A DNA stretch of 64,000 nucleotides from Allodiplogaster sudhausi (Eukaryota; Nematoda; Chromadorea; Rhabditida; Diplogasteridae), in assembly GCA_945643635.1 (NCBI GenBank), contig CALZFC010000004.1:3811001-3875000 (forward strand), in the 5' to 3' direction. A program made the position numbers and the translations under genes. Below, piece by piece: positions 59,370 through 64,000 of this stretch (position 1 is its first letter; every line of letters begins with the position of its first letter). The notes under the pieces are model-generated. The model worked only from the letters and a program-made list of their open reading frames with translations, made no database searches and was not told the DNA's origin.

Positions 59370-60636
59370 TTTTTTGCTAGAGTAATTGTCAAAACTCCAA
59401 AAAATAACAAAAGAAGTGCAAAAATGCAGTTTATCTCTCGAGCTCGATAGTTTGATTTTTACGTCTTAGTATAATTTGTTCGTGCATTCATCAAAAGCTC
59501 CCAGAAAAAAACGGGATTTATCTTATCCAAACACAATTTACCAACTAATATAGCGACAATTTTTCTGCGTTTATGTTACCCTTGGTTTTTGCAAAAGCAC
59601 ATGTCACAGCTCGAGCTCTATTAGAATGTGTAAAACTAATAATTATAAAAAAAGTACCGTATGTATTCGTGTGATTTCGGTGGACGATGCACTCGTTTGA
59701 TGAGGAAGTGTAGCTTCTAGGTCCATTAGTGAGCGGATGAGATGAGATGAGAGGAGGTTTGCCACGAATTGTTTGTCACCCAACGGAATCCGCCCGCAAC
59801 GTAGAGGAGATGAGCACACCTGCGTACAATTTAAAATATCATGATGGGCGAACGCGTGAAATCTCTGGTTTCATCCTTTTTCTCTCCCTCCCCTCTCACT
59901 CTCTCTTCCTCTCCCCCTCTCTCTCTCTTTTTCTCTAACTCCACTTACAGTATATTTTTTATCTCTCTTACTGCACTCCCATTTCATTGCTCTTGGTCTT
60001 CGCACCCACATCTTTTTTTTTGAAGAGAAACAAAATAGACACAGAACTTGAGCGAGATGAGTGAACACCTGCGGACAGATGAAGTGTTTTCGAGCTCTCA
60101 TACGACAGCTTACTTCCTCCTTTTTTCATGAGTATCTCATCTTAGTCTCCTTCTTTCTTTTCCTCAACAGTCACTCGTTCTCTCCTTCTCTCTTTCTCTC
60201 TTCCTCAACAGTCTCTCTCTGCAGTCATTGCGTACCGCATTTGCACTCTTTCATAGCATCATCACAAATGCTCGTCCTCCTACTTTATCTTTCCATTTTT
60301 CTTTGTCTTTCTGTCTCAGAAATTGTCTAGCCTCTTTCTCTCTCTATCTCCCTCGCTAACTCTCCTCGTTTCTCTCTCTCTCTCTCTCTCTCTTGCTCTC
60401 CCTTTCTGCACCTCTTGTTCTCTGCTGCTCCAAATCTCTTCTCGGTTTCCACCTTGACGCCAGCTCATTCGTAGTAGTTGCTTGCCTCAATATAAGCAGA
60501 AGCTCGAACGAGTTTTTCATCAGGTTCCATTCCTGCCTCATCCTAACAATCGTTGTACATTAGTGCCGGAAATATATTTTTCTTTTTTATATATAGAAAA
60601 AAAAACATTATTCCTAACCATAAGGCTTATCGGGCA
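59370..60636 (+). promoter_or_regulatory. 5' region of C6-5 with paired CACCTGC boxes
   Basis: Type II promoter module: TACCGTATGTATTC at 59655, CACCTGC at 59817-59823 and 60066-60072 (the latter in GAACACCTGCGGACAG), CT-rich tracts, and TATAAGCAGAAGC with TATAAGCA at 60490-60497, about 140 bases before the first ATG. Homologous to 42040-43672 but clearly diverged, so the surviving boxes are meaningful. Confidence 0.5.
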
Positions 60637-61831
60637 ATGGCGGGCCCCTCCTCAACGCGGACGGTAACATACAAGATGTCTCGTACATCGAAGCAGCATT
60701 CTGCGATGACACGCAACGCGACCGCGTTGATTCTCTCCGCATTCACTTTCGCTACTCTTGCTACGGTCGCGGGTAAGCGAGAAATTGTCTATCTTTCGTT
60801 ACCATCTTTACTCTCTCACAGAGGATATGGTATTCTTAAATTCTTTAGGATTGAGAGCACACAAAATACCGTAATCATGCGTTTCATGCGTCGCATATAG
60901 GCAGAAACATTCAGCTCTACAATATGCTCGCCTTCTCTTTCCAACTCTCCTCACTTTCAGATGCGCAATGTGATTGCTCTGGCGTTCCAATGTCAACGAA
61001 CACACTTCCGCCAGGAAGTGGTGCACAGGTCAGTGGTGAAAATGAATTTACATGAAAAAAAAGTTGTTCTCTCTATTTCGCTGCCTCCCTGCTTCTCTCT
61101 CTCTCTCTATCCCTCTCTTTCTCTCTCTCTCTCTCTTTCTTCCTCTATATTTCTCTCTATTTCGTTGCCTCCCTGCTTCTCTCTCTCTCTCACTCTCTCA
61201 CTTTTCTTTTTCCCTCTCTATTTCTCTCTATTTCGCTGAATCCCTGCTTCTCTCTCTCTCTCTCTCTCTTTCTCTCAATTTCGCTGCATGTCTGCTCCTC
61301 TCTCTCTCTCTCTGTATCGCTTTCTTCCAGTACGAACCCGTAACGGAATCTCTCGACACTGCCACATGCACAATGACCGTCTCCTGCACGGGCTACAATC
61401 CCATGACGATGGCCGTTCCGCTCGATCCGAGTGGCGACACTACAGTAAAGCTATTTTATTATTGTTTATTATAATTATTTATTTAAGTAGTTAAATATTT
61501 CTTTAATTAATAAATTAATTTTTTATAATTAAAAGTATACGTACATATATACACAACTGTATAATTACTTTAAGTATTTATTTTTATTAGTTTATACTTA
61601 GATACATTATTTCTAAATTTATTTCCAAGTTGTAAGAGAATTAAAAAAAAAAATAGTTACCACGAGATCGATCAGAATCCAAAACTACTGTAACCCCCCT
61701 CCCCATGATCAGATCACCTCGACAAGTGGTACAGGTCCAGACTCGCTGACCTTTGACTTTTTCTGCATTTTCGATGGCTCGAACCAGTGGTCTCCGGGTG
61801 GTAAGCAGAGAGTGAGAGAGAGAGAAAGAGT

Positions 61832-61862
<31 letters not shown>

Positions 61863-62340
61863 CTCTGACGAGGTAGAAAACATAGTAGGAGAAAGCATAG
61901 AGTTTAGAATGTTAAGAGTACACGCAAAAAGCGTATTACTAAAAAAGATTAGAATAAAATGTTCTAAATTGTTCCTAGATTATATAGCGGTTGATCAAAT
62001 TATTTTTTTCTCATTAATTTCATCAAATTTTTTATTGCAGGTTACATCAACGACGGAACAAACAACATTGTCTACAGTTCGGTGACATGTTCAGGTAAGA
62101 TTGTCATCATTGATGCGTATGTTACTGTATTTCAGAAAAGTGGTAAAAAGAATAATTGTAAGATCACCAGATTATATGAAACTAATTAAAGTAAAGAAAA
62201 ATACTTTTAAAAGTATATATATTTTTATAGGAGCTCCTCCTCCATCCACGACATCGACCACTACGACAACAACTACTTGTAAGTTTACTTTTCTTGATTC
62301 TCGAAACAAAAAGTGATAATCTAACGTTTTTTTTTCAGAA
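60637..62340 (+). CDS. C6-5: secreted C6-domain protein, type II
   Basis: Exons: 60637-60772, 60961-61028, 61331-61444, 61713-61800, 62041-62094, 62231-62278, 62339-62340; 169 residues. The first ATG is in frame (MAGPSSTRTVTYKMSRTSKQ), but C6-3 suggests that the methionine at 60676 is used. Signal segment ALILSAFTFATLATVADAQC, six cysteines at about 49, 51, 81, 87, 124 and 152, then PPPSTTSTTTTTT. Exon lengths are identical to C6-3. The stop appears split by the last intron (T 62278, AA 62339-62340); read through unspliced, a TGA follows 12 codons later. Intron 2 ends in a CT tract, intron 4 begins in a GA tract. Confidence 0.82.
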
Positions 62341-62939
62341 AATTTAGTTAATCCATAATTTGCCTTATTTGTTTCATATTATTTGCTTTCCTTTGGTTGC
62401 TTCAAAACGTTTTTGGTTCGCTGCTTAACATTTGTTCATTGATCTCGTCATGTTGTTGTTATCCATTTGCAAATTTGAAGCTATCTACGGAAAAGATAAA
62501 ACAACTTTCGCTTTCTCAATCGCAGTGCACAGTTAAACTACATACATATAAAACGCAACATCACACGAACAATTTTCTGCGAACAAATGAATGGTTCATT
62601 TCCAGTAATTCGGCTCCTTTCGAGATCGTCTGAGGGTTTTTCCAAGCCGGCTTTAGACTTCTGGAGTTTTTTTTTTACTGTTCGGGCTCTAGTATAATGA
62701 GCAAAATTAATATTAATAAAACGTATCGTCTGCTCTGAAGCGAAATCAGTGCGACTTTGGGGACGGGGTCCACTCGTTGAAACTTAAGTAAATCCGTGAA
62801 TGAGAGATTTGGCCTCCAACAGAATCGACCGCAACGGAAAGGTGTGCACACCTGCTCAATGGAAAGTGCGATGAGGATGAAGGTCCTAAATCGGTACGCT
62901 ACTATGGGAGCCACCAGTAGAAAGTGCAAGGGAATTTTT

Positions 62940-62989
<50 letters not shown>

Positions 62990-64000
62990 TTCTCTCTTTC
63001 TCTCCCTCTTGCTCCCTCTCTCTCTCGCTTTCTCTCTCTCTCTCTCTGACCGCCCACTTGCAGCATATTTCTCTTAATCTCTCTAACTGCTCTCCCATTT
63101 GTTAGCCTTCTTCTTTTCGAACTTAGCGACATTTGGCCGTCGAGATGAACAAAATAGATACGGATTTTTGATCGAGACGAGTGAACACCTGGCTGCTGAA
63201 AAGTTCTCGAACGACCGCATTTTTCTCTTCTTCTTCTTTCTCCAATTTCTTTCAGGAATCCAGGGGTGGCCGGGGGCCGAAAATATCCGGCCCCGGCCCC
63301 GGCCCCGGCCCCCATGGTCGGCCCCAAAGGAGGCCCCAACCCCAAATCTAACAAATTTTCTCAAAAAAATTTCACGTCGGGGGAAAAATCTATCCAAAAT
63401 TGAGAAAATGCGTATGCGCAATACATATGTAGCGCATACAGAATAAAGCGTGGCACATTTAGTCATAAATTGGCTCATAATTTGTTCAACAGGGGGTGAG
63501 CTTCGTTTAATTATCCACAGCCCCCAGGGTAGGCCCCGGCCCCGGCTTCCGAGCTCGGCCCCGGCCCCGGCCCCGGCCCCGGGGGCCGGGGCCGGGGGCC
63601 GGGGCCGGCCACCCCTGCAGGAATCTCTCTAGTCTGTTCGCTCGAACTTTATTCTAGCTTTTTTCCTTTCTCTCTCTTTCTCTTTTCTCTCTCCTTCTCT
63701 CTTTCTCTCTTTCTCTCTTTCTTCATTCCTCTGCATTCTATCTCTCAATGCTCCCAGTCCATCCATATAACTGTCCTACGAATTCGTGGTTTCTGCTTCT
63801 GTGCTCACACTTTCATCGCATTGTCACCAAAGATCCTCCTCACACTTTATCTTCTTGCCTTCTGTTCGTTTTGCCACTGAAAGGGTCTAGTCTAATCTTT
63901 CTCCCTCGCTCTCTCTCCTCTCTCTCTCTCTCTGCATCTCTTTGTCTCTCGTCTCTCTCTCGGTCTCTCTCGCTCTGTTTCTCTCTATCTCACTCCTTCT
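62341..64000 (+). promoter_or_regulatory. 3' flank of C6-5, then 5' region of a further type II gene
   Basis: 62341-62690 is 3' flank shared with C6-3. From about 62716 the type II promoter module begins again (CGTATCGTCTGCTCTG, CTCGTTGAAAC, CACCTGC at 62849-62855, then a CACCTGG at 63186-63192 in GAACACCTGG). CT-rich sequence continues to the window end. The coding exons, if any, lie to the right. An hAT-like element sits inside at 63261-63617. Confidence 0.5.
63261..63617. mobile_element. GGCC-rich hAT-like MITE with perfect 8-base duplication
   Basis: 357 bases with 13-base inverted ends CAGGGGTGGCCGG / CCGGCCACCCCTG, flanked by CAGGAATC at 63253-63260 and 63618-63625. The outer parts are GGCCCC repeats and the centre is AT-rich. 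The 8-base duplication and the CAGGGGTGG terminus are standard hAT marks. It inserted into the 5' region of the last type II gene copy. Confidence 0.88.

Noticed and set aside
63083..63478. 131-codon minus-strand frame over the third GGCC element
   Set aside because: Spans the hAT-like MITE and its target duplication; open by composition.

Overview
The window looks like nuclear DNA of a free-living nematode, probably of the rhabditid/diplogastrid kind. The evidence is spliced genes with TTTCAG-type 3' splice sites, 33-60 base introns in one family, an Srh/Str-type chemoreceptor cluster, and nematode C6-domain secreted proteins with threonine-rich tails. Species cannot be settled from the sequence. 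Almost every long open frame is a shadow of CT/GA or other simple repeats, so the gene models were built exon by exon from paralogue comparison, frame and splice sites.

Region 1 (1 to about 25.6 kb) is a chemoreceptor cluster. A complete gene has seven coding exons (about 207, 120, 210, 91, 143, 79 and 140-149 bases) and encodes about 330 residues. Three copies are intact: SR-4 (9768-11682, +), SR-6 (20054-21643, -) and SR-7 (23234-25576, -). SR-1 (1-445, +) is cut by the window edge. SR-2, SR-3, SR-5 and a relic at 8270 are broken by exon deletions, frameshifts, a lost splice donor and transposon insertions. SR-1/SR-2 and SR-5/SR-6 are two copies of one tail-to-tail gene pair that share a DNA-transposon-like element. 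SR-3 and SR-4 are head to head in an inverted duplication. Intron 1 of SR-5 holds a 4.6 kb foldback insertion whose core carries an intact-looking two-exon gene for a secreted protein on the opposite strand.

Region 2 (about 26-28.5 kb) is a GGCC-rich hAT-like element and pyrimidine-rich DNA leading to the second cluster.

Region 3 (28.5-64 kb) is a tandem cluster of six-cysteine (C6-domain) secreted protein genes in two subfamilies: type I (28570, 37187, 54902) and type II (43711, 60637). The type I/type II pair at 37-47 kb is duplicated at 55-62 kb. Between the two pairs lies a chimeric wreck: type II exons 1-2 (frameshifted) at 51003, then a block packed with perfect heat-shock elements, then the last codons of a type I gene at 52131. 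The 5' region of another type II copy runs off the right edge. All five intact genes keep six cysteines and share six exons; in three of them the stop codon is apparently split by a final intron.

Mobile DNA is abundant and often datable from empty sites in paralogues: two Tc1-like foldback elements (one inside an exon with TA duplication), a 2.7 kb TA-flanked element with AAAGCGTT arrays, three GGCC-rich hAT-like elements, a 1.2 kb inverted-repeat element rich in CATG palindromes, and a short element present twice downstream of the third type I gene.
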